NCBI GenBank assembly: GCA_016720545.1
Contig: JADKKK010000025.1
Coordinates: 1 to 56,909, forward strand
From: Myxococcales bacterium
GTDB lineage: Bacteria > Myxococcota_A > Polyangia > Polyangiales > Polyangiaceae
Reading direction: 5' to 3'
DNA length: 56,909 bases
This document shows positions 26,466 through 35,004 of this stretch, in pieces. The notes beneath the pieces are model-generated. The model searched no databases. It had not been told where the DNA came from and saw only the letters and a program-made list of their open reading frames with translations. A program made the translations under genes and the position numbers. The stretch's first letter is position 1; the number at the start of each line of letters is the position of its first letter.

Positions 26466-26905
26466 AGATCCTCGCCACCGCGCTCGTGCCCGCGTGCCTC
26501 GTGGTTGCGTGCGCGAGCCGCCCGCCTGCGCCTGCGCCCGCGACGCCGGTCCCGCCCCCCTCGAGCGCCGACGCGGCGCTGCGCGGCCAGCGGTGCGGGC
26601 GCGCCGAAGGGAGCCCGGTGGTGCGGCAGACCTGGAGGCACGGGCGGAGCGATCTGTGCGACGCCGCGCTCACCACGTGGTCCAACGTCCCGCACGCCGA
26701 TCGCGCGTGCGCGACCGACGCGGACTGCGTGCTCGTCGCGGGCTCGTGCTTCGTGGACGCCTTGAACCGCGCCGCGAGGGCGAAAGTGAAGTACGGGCAG
26801 CTGCCGTGCGTCGACCCTGTCACGCCCGCGGACGCCGGCCCGTGTGTCCCCTGGGACGCCGACGCCCGGTGCCGCGCGGGCTGTTGTAGCGCCGAGCGAC
26901 GGTGA
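26462..26905 (+). CDS. Small Cys-rich lipoprotein
   Basis: A 147-residue lipoprotein when read from GTG 26462: the signal VKILATALVPACLVVAC ends in a good lipobox. An alternative start is the ATG 26429, preceded by GAAGG, which would add 11 residues. The mature part has a Pro/Ala linker, then paired cysteines (QRCGRAEG, SDLCDAA, RACATDADCVLVAGSC, LPCVD, GPCVPW, ARCRAGCC) that resemble a disulfide-bonded module. The segment ACATDADC is common in exported myxobacterial proteins. No enzymatic motif. Confidence 0.65.
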   Translation: MKILATALVPACLVVACASRPPAPAPATPVPPPSSADAALRGQRCGRAEGSPVVRQTWRHGRSDLCDAALTTWSNVPHADRACATDADCVLVAGSCFVDALNRAARAKVKYGQLPCVDPVTPADAGPCVPWDADARCRAGCCSAERR

Positions 26906-27053
26906 GGCGCGCCTTGCCTTTCGTTGGGGCCGATGTAGGACAATTCGTGCCCTGAAAATGCGATCCTGAAATGTGATGCCTCCCTCGCGCTCGTGCGAGG
27001 TTCCCGGAAGCGCGCTCCTGCGGCGCGCGTTCCGTGACGAGGAAGGCAAGACC
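26906..27053 (+). other. Short gap upstream of alanine racemase
   Basis: 148 bases without a gene. GAGGAAGG at 27039-27046 is a strong ribosome site for the ATG at 27054. Confidence 0.5.
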
Positions 27054-28295
27054 ATGGCGATGGCGTCCACTCCCCCCGATCTCGATTCCCTGCGCGACCG
27101 CCCGAGCTCCCCGGAGATCCGGGTGCTCCGCCCGCGTCGCGCGGCGCCGGCCGACGCCGTGCGCCCGACCCGCGCCGAGGTGAACCTCGCGGCGCTGCGG
27201 CACAACCTCCGCGTCCTGCAGCGTCACGCGGGCGAGGCCCGCGTGTGGCCGGTGCTCAAGGCCGACGCGTACGGGCACGGCGCCCCCGCGGTCGCGCGCA
27301 CCCTCGAGAGGGCCGGCGCGGACGGCTTCTGCGTCGCGCTCCTGGAGGAGGCGATCGAGCTCCGCGAGGCGGGGATCACGTCGCCCATCCTCGTGATGAG
27401 CGGCGCGTACGGCGGGGGTCATGACGAGGTGGTCCAGCGTGGCCTCGTGCCCGTGGTCTACGACCGCGGTCAGCTCGAGGAGCTGGCGCGCGCCGTGCGG
27501 CAGCTCGGCGCGGCCGCACCCCACGCGGTCCACTTGAAGATCGACACCGGCATGGCGCGCCTCGGCGTGCCGCTCGCCGACCTCGCCCCTTTCGCGCGCT
27601 CGCTCCACGAGTTCCCCGAGCTCCGCGTCGACGGCCTCATGACCCACCTCGCGTGCGCCGACGCGGCCACCCCCGAGGAGACCGCCCATCAACTCCGGCT
27701 CTTCGACGAGGCCACGGCGACGCTCGGCCGCCACGGCGTCCGCGCCCGCGTGCGCCACGCGGCCAACAGCGCCGCGCTGCTGCGAGGCGAGTCGAGCCTC
27801 GACGCGGTGCGCCCGGGGATCGCCATCTTCGGGGTCTCGCCCGTGGCGGAAGGCGAGCGTGAGCCCCTCTCCTCCGAGCTGCGGCAGGCGATCCGGGTGC
27901 GCACCGAGATCGTGTCGATCCGCGAGCTCGAGGCTGGCAAGCCCGTAGGCTACGGGGCGCTCCACCGCACGTCGCGTCCCTCGCGCATCGCGACGGTTCC
28001 CATCGGATACGCCGACGGCCTGTCCCGCAAGCTCACGAACCGCGGCCACATGCTCGTGCGCGGCGTGCGTGCGCCCATCGTGGGCGCCGTGTCGATGGAC
28101 ATGACCATGCTCGACGTCACCGACGTGCCGGGCGCCGCGCTCCGCGACGAGGTCATCGTCACCGGCGCGCAGGACGGACCGCACGGCCGCGACCACATCG
28201 GCGCGCACGAGCTCGCCGCCCACGCCGACACGATCCCGTGGGAGATCCTCACCTCGATCTCGCGCCGCGTCCCCCGGTTCTACCGCGAGCCCTGA
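27054..28295 (+). CDS. alr: Alanine racemase
   Basis: Pyridoxal-phosphate enzyme interconverting L- and D-alanine for peptidoglycan. The 413 residues include the PLP lysine Lys69 (LKADAYGHG) and the second catalytic base Tyr319 in IGYADG, both in conserved context. HLKIDTGMARLG and RPGIAIFGV complete the family blocks. The N-terminus has about 35 extra disordered residues compared with usual alanine racemases, and the spacing between Lys69 and Tyr319 is slightly longer than in E. coli. The start is set by a GAGGAAGG ribosome site, so the GTG 81 bases upstream is not needed. Cytoplasmic. Confidence 0.93.
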   Translation: MAMASTPPDLDSLRDRPSSPEIRVLRPRRAAPADAVRPTRAEVNLAALRHNLRVLQRHAGEARVWPVLKADAYGHGAPAVARTLERAGADGFCVALLEEAIELREAGITSPILVMSGAYGGGHDEVVQRGLVPVVYDRGQLEELARAVRQLGAAAPHAVHLKIDTGMARLGVPLADLAPFARSLHEFPELRVDGLMTHLACADAATPEETAHQLRLFDEATATLGRHGVRARVRHAANSAALLRGESSLDAVRPGIAIFGVSPVAEGEREPLSSELRQAIRVRTEIVSIRELEAGKPVGYGALHRTSRPSRIATVPIGYADGLSRKLTNRGHMLVRGVRAPIVGAVSMDMTMLDVTDVPGAALRDEVIVTGAQDGPHGRDHIGAHELAAHADTIPWEILTSISRRVPRFYREP

Positions 28296-28344
28296 GCGGC
28301 TCCCGTAGACTGGCGCGCGCCAACGAAACCGTGAGGCCTCGCGG

Positions 28345-29208
28345 TCACTCCTCGGTCGCGGTCGCGATCTCCTGGAGCTGCCGCGTGACGGCCGCCCGCT
28401 CGCCCGCTCGGGTGGCCCGCAGCAGAGGGCTCGCCACCAGCGCGCGCGCCGCGGCGGCGCGACCGCCTTGCGGCGTCGTCATGACCTGCGTGAGGCGTGC
28501 GCGGACACACCGCTCGGCCGCCTCCGGCACGTCAACGACCGTCGCGATGCGCTCCGCGGTCGCCTGCTCGAGCGCGACCTCGAAGTCGCCGCACGCCTCG
28601 GTCAGGCTCCCGCTCCCCGAGACGACCCGCTGCGACGTGGACATCAGCGACCACACCGCCGGCTCGTAGGACGCACCGACGACCGCGGCGGTCGCGAGTC
28701 CGCCGGACGCCAAGAGCCCCGTGAACGCGAACGCGGCGCCGGCGAGCACGAGGGGCACGCTCGCCCGTGGTGGCTCCGCCGCGCTCGTGACGGTTCCCTC
28801 GGTTCCCCCTTCGCCCGCGTCACCCGCGTCGCGCGGGCCGCGGAACAGGGCGAGCGCCGCCGCAGTGGCGCCCAGCAGGAAGGGCAAGAGCGCGCCGCCG
28901 GCCCCGAGCCGTGCGCAGTCGCGCGCCTCCGCGAACCCGACCGAGCGCGCCAGCGCGACGTTCGAGGGAGAGAGCGCCGCGCTCGCCACCGCGTCTTGGG
29001 TGGCCTTGCGGCCGAGCAACGTCCCGGCGAAGCCCGTCATCGACGCGCACCCGCAGAGCGCGAGCGCGAGCGCCGCGAGCCGGCCCGCCGCGCGCGCGCG
29101 CCTCGCGATCGCCAAGGTCAGCGCTCCGGCCGCGCAGCCGAGCGCGCAGAGCGCGAAGAGCGTCGCCAGGTGCCCTGTCCCTCCGCAGTTCTTGAGCATC
29201 CAGAGCAT
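28345..29208 (-). CDS. Polytopic membrane protein of unknown function
   Basis: A 287-residue protein with four probable membrane helices: two in the first 60 residues (LATLFALCALGCAAGALTLAI and LAALALALCGCA), one near 115-130 (LLPFLLGATAAALALF) and one near 165-190 (VLAGAAFAFTGLLASGGLA). A helical soluble C-terminal domain follows, rich in Ala, Glu, Val and Arg. Cys occurs in the membrane part but forms no known motif. Start at ATG 29208, six bases from TATGGG. It is convergent with alr and divergent from the MlaE-like permease. No family assignment. Confidence 0.6.
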   Translation of the reverse strand: MLWMLKNCGGTGHLATLFALCALGCAAGALTLAIARRARAAGRLAALALALCGCASMTGFAGTLLGRKATQDAVASAALSPSNVALARSVGFAEARDCARLGAGGALLPFLLGATAAALALFRGPRDAGDAGEGGTEGTVTSAAEPPRASVPLVLAGAAFAFTGLLASGGLATAAVVGASYEPAVWSLMSTSQRVVSGSGSLTEACGDFEVALEQATAERIATVVDVPEAAERCVRARLTQVMTTPQGGRAAAARALVASPLLRATRAGERAAVTRQLQEIATATEE

Positions 29209-29430
29209 GGGCGACCCATAGACCACCGCAAGCGATTTACAACGCCCGCGCGCACCTCCCGCCCACGGCCGTCCGGCGCACCTCGGCCGAAGCGCCGCGT
29301 CGGGACCGCCCCCGCGGCCGCGGGAGCGCTGGCGCTGGGCCCCGCCGCGAGACGGCCCGCCGCGGTGGCCGCCTCGCGCACCGAACCGCGTCGCGAGAGT
29401 GAACCTCGCAGGGGTGCTAGTGTCACCGGC
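29209..29430. other. Divergent GC-rich intergenic region
   Basis: 222 bases between a membrane-protein gene and the MlaE-like gene. Nothing is recognisable except the -10 box listed separately. Confidence 0.4.
29418..29423 (+). promoter_or_regulatory. Extended -10 box TGC-TAGTGT
   Basis: Seven bases ahead of the GTG at 29431. Confidence 0.5.
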
Positions 29431-30246
29431 GTGAGCGAGACCACAGCCCCCCGCGCGAACGCGTCGCTCATCACGCGCGGGTTCGACTTGCTCGTGTCGG
29501 GCCCGCTCGCGTTCCTCGACGAGGTGGGCTCGACGGTGATGCTCGCCTTCCGCGCGGCGAGCTGGCTCGTGCGCCCGCCTTTTCGCTTCACCCAAATCCT
29601 CGGGGCGATCGAGTTCATCGGCGCAGGCTCGATGTTCATCGCCGGGCTCGTCGGGCTCTTCACGGGAATGGCGTTCACGGTGAGCGTCATCGTGGGGTTC
29701 CGGCAGTTCTCGGCCGAAGGGATGGTCGGCGGCGTCGTCGCGCTCGCGCTCGCGCGGGAGCTCGCCCCCGTGCTGGCGGCCGTCGTCGTGACGGCGCGCG
29801 CCGGCAGCACCATGGCGAGCGAGCTCGGCAACATGCGCGTGTCCGAGCAGATCGACGCCATCACCACCATGGGCGTGAGCCCCATCCAGTACCTCGTCGC
29901 GCCCCGAATCCTCGCGACCACCCTCGTGCTCCCGCTGCTCGGCCTCTTCTTCGCGATCTCCGGCATGGCCGGGGCGTACCTCGTGGCGGTCGTCTGGCAG
30001 TCGATCGATCCGGGCATCTTCCTCGAGCGAATTCGCACCTTCGTGCAGTTCTCCGACATCCGCATGCTGGTCGTGAAGAGCGCCATCTTCGGCCTGGTCG
30101 TCAGCACGATCTGCTGCAACAAGGGGTTCTTCGCCTCTGGCGGCGCGCGCGGCGTGGGCGAGGCGACGGCGAAGGCGGTCGTCTCCAGCATCGTGGCCAT
30201 CTTCGCGTGCGACTACGTCGTCACGACCATGATGACCGACATCTGA
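29431..30246 (+). CDS. MlaE-like ABC transporter permease
   Basis: Inner-membrane permease of the MlaE/YrbE family, which works with an ATPase and an MCE protein to move phospholipids between the membranes. The 271 residues have the usual hydrophobic helices, the family block LARELAPVLAAVVVTARAGS, then MASELGNMRVSEQIDAI and MGVSPIQYLVAPRI. The C-terminal block has ICCNKGFFASGGARGVGEAT. Neither partner gene is adjacent here, so they must be elsewhere or the system is incomplete. Starts at GTG 29431; the long upstream extension of the frame lies over an antisense gene. Confidence 0.9.
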   Translation: MSETTAPRANASLITRGFDLLVSGPLAFLDEVGSTVMLAFRAASWLVRPPFRFTQILGAIEFIGAGSMFIAGLVGLFTGMAFTVSVIVGFRQFSAEGMVGGVVALALARELAPVLAAVVVTARAGSTMASELGNMRVSEQIDAITTMGVSPIQYLVAPRILATTLVLPLLGLFFAISGMAGAYLVAVVWQSIDPGIFLERIRTFVQFSDIRMLVVKSAIFGLVVSTICCNKGFFASGGARGVGEATAKAVVSSIVAIFACDYVVTTMMTDI

Positions 30247-30277
30247 AGAGGCCTTTACGGCGGGCCCCTAGGGCTCC

Positions 30278-30283
30278 TACGTT
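30278..30283 (+). promoter_or_regulatory. -10 box TACGTT before nadA
   Basis: TACGTT ends six bases before the ATG at 30290, with no Shine-Dalgarno in between. Confidence 0.45.
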
Positions 30284-30289
30284 CCTGTC

Positions 30290-31306
30290 ATGAGCAGCTC
30301 GCCTCGCACGCCCCGTCCGCCTCGGCCCGAGAGCCGCCTCCCGATCGCCGGCCGCGCGGCCGCCTCGCACGTCGACCCCTCCCTCGACCTCGAGGCGGAG
30401 ATCACCCGGCTGAAGCGCGAGCGAAACGCCGTGCTGCTCGCCCACTACTACCAAGACTCCGACATCCAGGACGTGGCCGACTTCCTGGGCGACTCGCTGC
30501 AGCTCGCGCAGGCCGCGGCGAAGACTCAAGCCGACGTGATTTGCTTCGCGGGCGTTCACTTCATGGCCGAGACCGCGAAGATCCTGAACCCTAACAAGAT
30601 CGTGGTGTTGCCCGATGTCGAGGCGGGGTGCTCCCTCGCCGAAGGCTGCCCGGCCGACAAGTTCGCCGCCTGGAAGGCGCGCCACCCGGGCGCGGTCGCA
30701 GTGAGCTACATCAACTGCTCGGCCGAGGTGAAGGCCCTCTCCGACTACATCGTCACGTCGTCCAACGCGGAGAAGATCGTCCGCGGCATCCCCGACGACC
30801 AGGTCGTGCTCTTCGGGCCCGATCGGAACCTCGGCGCGTGGCTCAACGCGAAGATCGGCCGTTCGCGCCCGATGGAGCTCTGGCAGGGGAGCTGCATCGT
30901 GCACGAGACGTTCAGCGAGCGGAAGCTCCTCGGCCTGAAGGAACGGCATCCCAAGGCTCTCGTGCTCGCTCACCCCGAGTGCGAGGAGGCGGTGCTCGCG
31001 CACGCCGACTACATCGGCTCGACGACGGGGATCCTCACTTTCTCGAAGACCTCCGAGGCGCGCGAGTTCATCGTGGCCACGGAGCCGGGCATCCTCCACC
31101 AGATGCAGCTCGCGTCGCCGGAGAAGCTCTTCGTCCCGGCCCCGCCCGAGGCGAGCTGTGCGTGCAACGAGTGCCCCCACATGAAGAAGAACTCGCTGGA
31201 GAAGGTGTACCTCGCTCTCCGCGATCTGAGCCCGCGGTTGGAGATGAGCTCCGAGCTCCTCGAGCGCTCGCGCGTGCCGATCGAGCGCATGCTGGCGCTG
31301 AGCTAG
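30290..31306 (+). CDS. nadA: Quinolinate synthase
   Basis: Iron-sulfur enzyme condensing iminoaspartate with dihydroxyacetone phosphate in NAD synthesis. Conserved cysteines Cys114 (EAGCSLAEGC), Cys202 (WQGSCIVH) and Cys295 in CACNECPHM should bind the [4Fe-4S] cluster. AHYYQDSDIQD and CFAGVHFMAETAKILNP are typical of the family, and 338 residues is the normal length. The nadB and nadC genes are not nearby. Its TAG stop forms part of the CTAG end of a 301-bp inverted-repeat element. Confidence 0.95.
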   Translation: MSSSPRTPRPPRPESRLPIAGRAAASHVDPSLDLEAEITRLKRERNAVLLAHYYQDSDIQDVADFLGDSLQLAQAAAKTQADVICFAGVHFMAETAKILNPNKIVVLPDVEAGCSLAEGCPADKFAAWKARHPGAVAVSYINCSAEVKALSDYIVTSSNAEKIVRGIPDDQVVLFGPDRNLGAWLNAKIGRSRPMELWQGSCIVHETFSERKLLGLKERHPKALVLAHPECEEAVLAHADYIGSTTGILTFSKTSEAREFIVATEPGILHQMQLASPEKLFVPAPPEASCACNECPHMKKNSLEKVYLALRDLSPRLEMSSELLERSRVPIERMLALS

Positions 31307-31603
31307 TCTCCTGGAAGCGTGATCCCTTCCAGAAGTCGCGCGGCTCGGCCTTTCGCCACAAGGGAGCGAGGGGGTGTCCCGTTTTCGGCGGCGGTGGGAG
31401 GATACTCATGTTCGAGGGTCGGCGTTCTCGCGCGGTCACACCCGAAACCACTGTCCCCTGAGCGCAAGCGCCGCCTCCACCGCGCGGAACGACGTCCGAG
31501 TTGAGGACGGGCCCGCCGCCGCCGAAAACGGGGCACCCCATCGCTCCTCGGCATGACACCGAAGACCGGACTTCTGATACGAACCACGACTCCAGGGGAC
31601 TAG
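31303..31603. mobile_element. 301-bp element made of two long imperfect inverted arms
   Basis: The ends CTAGTCTCCTGGA (31303-31315) and TCCAGGGGACTAG (31591-31603) match in 12 of 13 bases. The inverse match continues inward for about 130 bases per arm. Its strongest part is a perfect 17-base pair, CCCGTTTTCGGCGGCGG at 31378-31394 against 31516-31532. No protein-coding frame of note lies inside. It could be a miniature transposable element or a structured RNA. Ends in CTAG, like the element at 17803-17950. Confidence 0.5.
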
Positions 31604-31818
31604 GAGTCGCTCGGCCGGCCTCCCGGATCCCGCTGGCAGGCCGGACAAGGCGTCGCGCGGCATGTTCGGTCCCAGGTCACTCGGGGCGCTCGTCGTCGGC
31701 GAGGCGGCGCACGGGTTGGCGAGGCCTCGACGCCCCCTCGGATTCGAGCCTCGCGGCCACCTTGGATGTGATGAGATGGTGGGGTGTCACTGCCAACGTT
31801 GCCCCAGGCGGCCGCGCG
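31604..31818. other. Gap between inverted-repeat element and kinase
   Basis: About 215 bases. I see no gene or clear promoter here. The kinase frame stays open upstream with another ATG at 31771, so a longer N-terminus is possible. Confidence 0.4.
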
Positions 31819-33372
31819 ATGAGTGGCCACTTGCGCCTGGCGGCCGGGTCGGTGTTCGCCGGCGAATACCGCATCGTGAGGCGGCTCGGTGCCGGTGGCA
31901 TGGGTTCCGTGTACGTCGTGGACCAGGTGAGCACTGGCAAGCAGCGCGCGCTGAAGCTCATGCACCCCGATCTCGTGGAGAGCCCCGCCTTTCGAGCGCG
32001 CTTCGAGCGAGAGGCGACGGTCGGCGCTCGGATTGACAGCGACCACATCGTCGAGGTTCACGCGGCCGGAATCGATACGGCGACGGGAGCGCCGTGGCTC
32101 GTGATGGAGCTCCTGCGAGGCCAGGACCTCGCGCAGAAGATCAACGCGACCGGACCGCTCTCGCGTGATGAGGCGCGCCGGATCTTCGAGCAGCTCTTTC
32201 ACGGAGTCTCGGCCGCGCACGGCGCCGGCGTCGTTCATCGCGACTTGAAGCCCGAGAACGTGTTCATCGCGACAGCTCGCCGAGCGGGCGATGACCTTTT
32301 CGTGAAGGTGCTCGACTTCGGCATCGCTCAGCTCAGCAGCGAGACCGCGAAGAACAGCAGCACCGAGCCGCTCGGGTCGCCTCGGTGGATGGCGCCCGAG
32401 CAGACGACGCGCACGCCGCTCACACCAGGAGCCGACGTGTGGGCGCTTGCCTTGATCGTCTATCACGCGATGACCGGGGCGAGCTTCTGGAACGCCGCCA
32501 ACGAGGGCGCGATCGCGGCTCTGCTGCGGGAGCTGCTCCTCGATCCGATCCCGCGCGCGAGCGAGCGCGCCCGGGCGAGTGGGCGCGCGCTTGACCTCGG
32601 TCCGGCGTTCGACGCTTGGTTTGCTCGGTGCCTCAGCCGAGCGCCCGAAGCTCGCTTCGCTGACGCTCGGGAGGCGTGGGCGGCGCTCCAGCCCATCCTC
32701 GCGACGAAGCTTGAGGCCGCGCCGACCCGTTGGGCGCCGAGCCTGACGGACACCGCGCCGGACCCGCCGCGGCCAGCGAGGCAATCGACCGAGCGGATGT
32801 ACGGCCCTGGGCAGACGGTTATTCCCCTCGTGCCCCTCGCGCCGTTCAGCGCCGCGCCGACGACCCGCGCGATGGCGAGCGCGCCGACCTCGGAGCCGCC
32901 CTCGATGACGCCGATCGCCGTGGCGCTCGGCGGCGCGCTCGCGGGCATTTCGCTTATCGTGGCGGTCGTCGACGGGCTCGGCCGCGCTCCGGTGGAGGAG
33001 CCCCCCGCCGCCGCGCTGTCGCAACTCCCGAGCGAGCGACCCGCCGAACGGCCCGTCGCGCCCGCGCTTCCCGTGCCGGTCTACGAGGCCCCGGCGTGGG
33101 CCCCTGCGTCGCGGGCCCCCGCGGCGCTGGCTCCCGCGGCGCCGTCGATCGACGACCGGCTGCTCCCGACGTTCGTGGCCGGGCCCGACGCCGGGACGGT
33201 CCCAGAGCGCCCCACGCAGGGCGACTGGGAGAAGGTGAGGGCGGTGCTCCTCCCGCGCACGGAATCCCTCAATTGCGCAGACCTCCAGCTTCTGCTCACG
33301 GCGTGCCGCGAGACAGGCGCCTACTGCGCGCGGCATGCGGCGGAGCTGCGGGCGGCGCGCAAGTGCCCTTGA
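31819..33372 (+). CDS. Ser/Thr protein kinase (Hanks type) with C-terminal membrane anchor
   Basis: Second transmembrane kinase, 517 residues. The Gly loop LGAGGMGSVYVV, Lys46 in RALKLM, HRDLKPEN (140-147) and DFG (166-168) are intact. The activation segment ends in the standard GSPRWMAPEQ. A membrane helix lies at about 363-386, then a Pro/Ala-rich outer linker. A short C-terminal region has four Cys (LNCADLQLLLTACRETGAYC, then RKCP) that could form a small disulfide-bonded sensor. Start at the ATG 31819 (MSGHLRLAAG); the frame is open further upstream. No FHA partner adjoins this one. Its role is unknown. Confidence 0.9.
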   Translation: MSGHLRLAAGSVFAGEYRIVRRLGAGGMGSVYVVDQVSTGKQRALKLMHPDLVESPAFRARFEREATVGARIDSDHIVEVHAAGIDTATGAPWLVMELLRGQDLAQKINATGPLSRDEARRIFEQLFHGVSAAHGAGVVHRDLKPENVFIATARRAGDDLFVKVLDFGIAQLSSETAKNSSTEPLGSPRWMAPEQTTRTPLTPGADVWALALIVYHAMTGASFWNAANEGAIAALLRELLLDPIPRASERARASGRALDLGPAFDAWFARCLSRAPEARFADAREAWAALQPILATKLEAAPTRWAPSLTDTAPDPPRPARQSTERMYGPGQTVIPLVPLAPFSAAPTTRAMASAPTSEPPSMTPIAVALGGALAGISLIVAVVDGLGRAPVEEPPAAALSQLPSERPAERPVAPALPVPVYEAPAWAPASRAPAALAPAAPSIDDRLLPTFVAGPDAGTVPERPTQGDWEKVRAVLLPRTESLNCADLQLLLTACRETGAYCARHAAELRAARKCP

Positions 33373-33613
33373 GCCTCGAGGGAGCTCCGCTCGATGGCCC
33401 AGTACTCGAGAGTCGGCGAGGTCCCACGCTCACCGAGCCACGGGCACTTCGGGCTTGGGACGGTTCCCACTTGCGGGGAGGAGTCCGGCGCGCCCGCGTC
33501 GCCGGGCGCGGGGACGGAGCGAGTCGCGGGCTCTCCGGGGGGCAAGCGGGTCATTCGTGCCTCGCGCGAAGACGCTCCTTGGCGCCAGGCGAAACCTTCG
33601 ATACGACGGCCCC
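33373..33613. other. Intergenic region upstream of the MFS gene
   Basis: 241 bases with no gene. A TACGAC box at 33602-33607 lies six bases before the GTG at 33614. Confidence 0.4.
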
Positions 33614-34960
33614 GTGAGGGAATTTCTCGACGCATTCAAGGCGCTCCGCGGCGCGCCCCGGGCGCTGTGGCTCGTCATCTTCGCGTTCAGCCTCGAGTCG
33701 ATGGCCTACTTCGGCATCTTGCCGCTGATGAAACCGTACATCTCGCAGGACATCGGCATCTCCCCGGCGCTCGCGAGCACCTGGGTGTCCGTGTTCACCG
33801 GCGCGCTCACCCTGGTGATGCTCTTCGTCGGCAAGCCCGCGGAGGACAAGCTCGGGATCCGCAAGGGGATCCTCTTCGCGCTGTTCCTCATCATCGTGGG
33901 CCGGGCGCTCTACGGCTCGGCGCCCTTCGTGGGCGGAGCGGTGCTCCTCGCGGTGTCGCTGATCGTGGTCGCGCTCGGCGAGGGCGTGCTGCAGCCCATC
34001 GCCTACGCGGGCGTGAAGAAGTACACGAACGAGAAGAACGGGGCGATGGGGTACGCCGTCCTCTACTCGTTCTTCAACCTCGGCGCGGCGCTCATCGGAC
34101 CCATCTCCGCGGGCGTGCGGACTACGTTCGACGAGAAGCACAAGGCGGGGACGAGCGCCCTCTCGGGGTTCAACGCGGTGAACTGGGTGTGCCTCGCCAT
34201 CACCGTGGTCACCCTCCTGGTGTTCGGCGCGTTGATGACGAAGAAGGCAGAGGCCAACGTCGTCCGTCTGATCGACGCGGCCCCGACCGGCGAGGGAGAG
34301 AAGGCCGTCGTGACCGCCTCGCCCTTCCGCGACACGCGCTTCATGTTCTTCATCTTCATGTTGCTCCCCGTGCGGACGCTCTTCGCGCACCAGTGGCTCA
34401 CGATGCCCGAGTACGTCCTCCGCGCGTATCCGAAGGAGATCGGGGATCGCATGGAGTGGCTGGTCGACTCGGTCAACCCGATCATCATCTTCTTCGGGGT
34501 GCCCCTCCTGACGGCGCTGACGAAGCGAGCGCACGTGCTCACGATGATGATCCTCGGCTCCGGTGTGAGCGCCATGGCGACGTTCCTGCTGTGCGGCGGC
34601 CCGAGCACGCCGATGCTCATCGCCTACTTCTGCGTGTTCTCGCTCGGCGAGGCGCTCTGGTCTTCGCGTTTCCTCGAGTATGCCGCCGAGCTCGCCCCGC
34701 CGGGGCGCACGGCGCAGTACATGGGCATCGCCAACCTCCCGTGGTTCGTCGCGAAGACGACGACGGGGTTCTACTCGGGCTGGGTGCTCGAGCGCTTCTG
34801 CCCGAAGAGCGGACCGCAGCACACGGAGATGATGTGGCTCATCTACGGGCTCATCGCGCTCGCGAGCCCGATCGGCCTCTTGCTCGCGCGCAGGTGGGTC
34901 CTCGCGGGGTTGGGCACGAAGGCAGCGAAGCCCGCGGAGTCGGAGGCCGAGACCGCCTGA
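33614..34960 (+). CDS. MFS-family transporter
   Basis: Inner-membrane transporter of 448 residues with about 12 hydrophobic helices. The first loop signature is present (GKPAEDKLGIRKGILF), as is the later YTNEKNGAMGYAVLYSFFNLGAA segment, which is reminiscent of the POT/PTR peptide-transporter branch; that sub-assignment is tentative. A charged loop lies at about 205-240 in the middle of the protein. Starts at GTG 33614 (VREFLDAFKAL). The upstream extension of the frame lies over the end of the kinase gene and is rejected. Confidence 0.85.
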   Translation: MREFLDAFKALRGAPRALWLVIFAFSLESMAYFGILPLMKPYISQDIGISPALASTWVSVFTGALTLVMLFVGKPAEDKLGIRKGILFALFLIIVGRALYGSAPFVGGAVLLAVSLIVVALGEGVLQPIAYAGVKKYTNEKNGAMGYAVLYSFFNLGAALIGPISAGVRTTFDEKHKAGTSALSGFNAVNWVCLAITVVTLLVFGALMTKKAEANVVRLIDAAPTGEGEKAVVTASPFRDTRFMFFIFMLLPVRTLFAHQWLTMPEYVLRAYPKEIGDRMEWLVDSVNPIIIFFGVPLLTALTKRAHVLTMMILGSGVSAMATFLLCGGPSTPMLIAYFCVFSLGEALWSSRFLEYAAELAPPGRTAQYMGIANLPWFVAKTTTGFYSGWVLERFCPKSGPQHTEMMWLIYGLIALASPIGLLLARRWVLAGLGTKAAKPAESEAETA

Positions 34961-35004
34961 AGCCTCCAGGTCCTCCGGGGGCGCGCGACCTCAGCCGCGC
35001 GGCG

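Noticed and set aside
28300..28330. TGGCGCGCGCCA palindrome as a regulatory site
   Set aside because: Short palindromes of G and C are common by chance here, and it lies between convergent genes.
29431..30246. Full Mla phospholipid-transport operon
   Set aside because: Only the permease is here; no ATPase or MCE gene flanks it.
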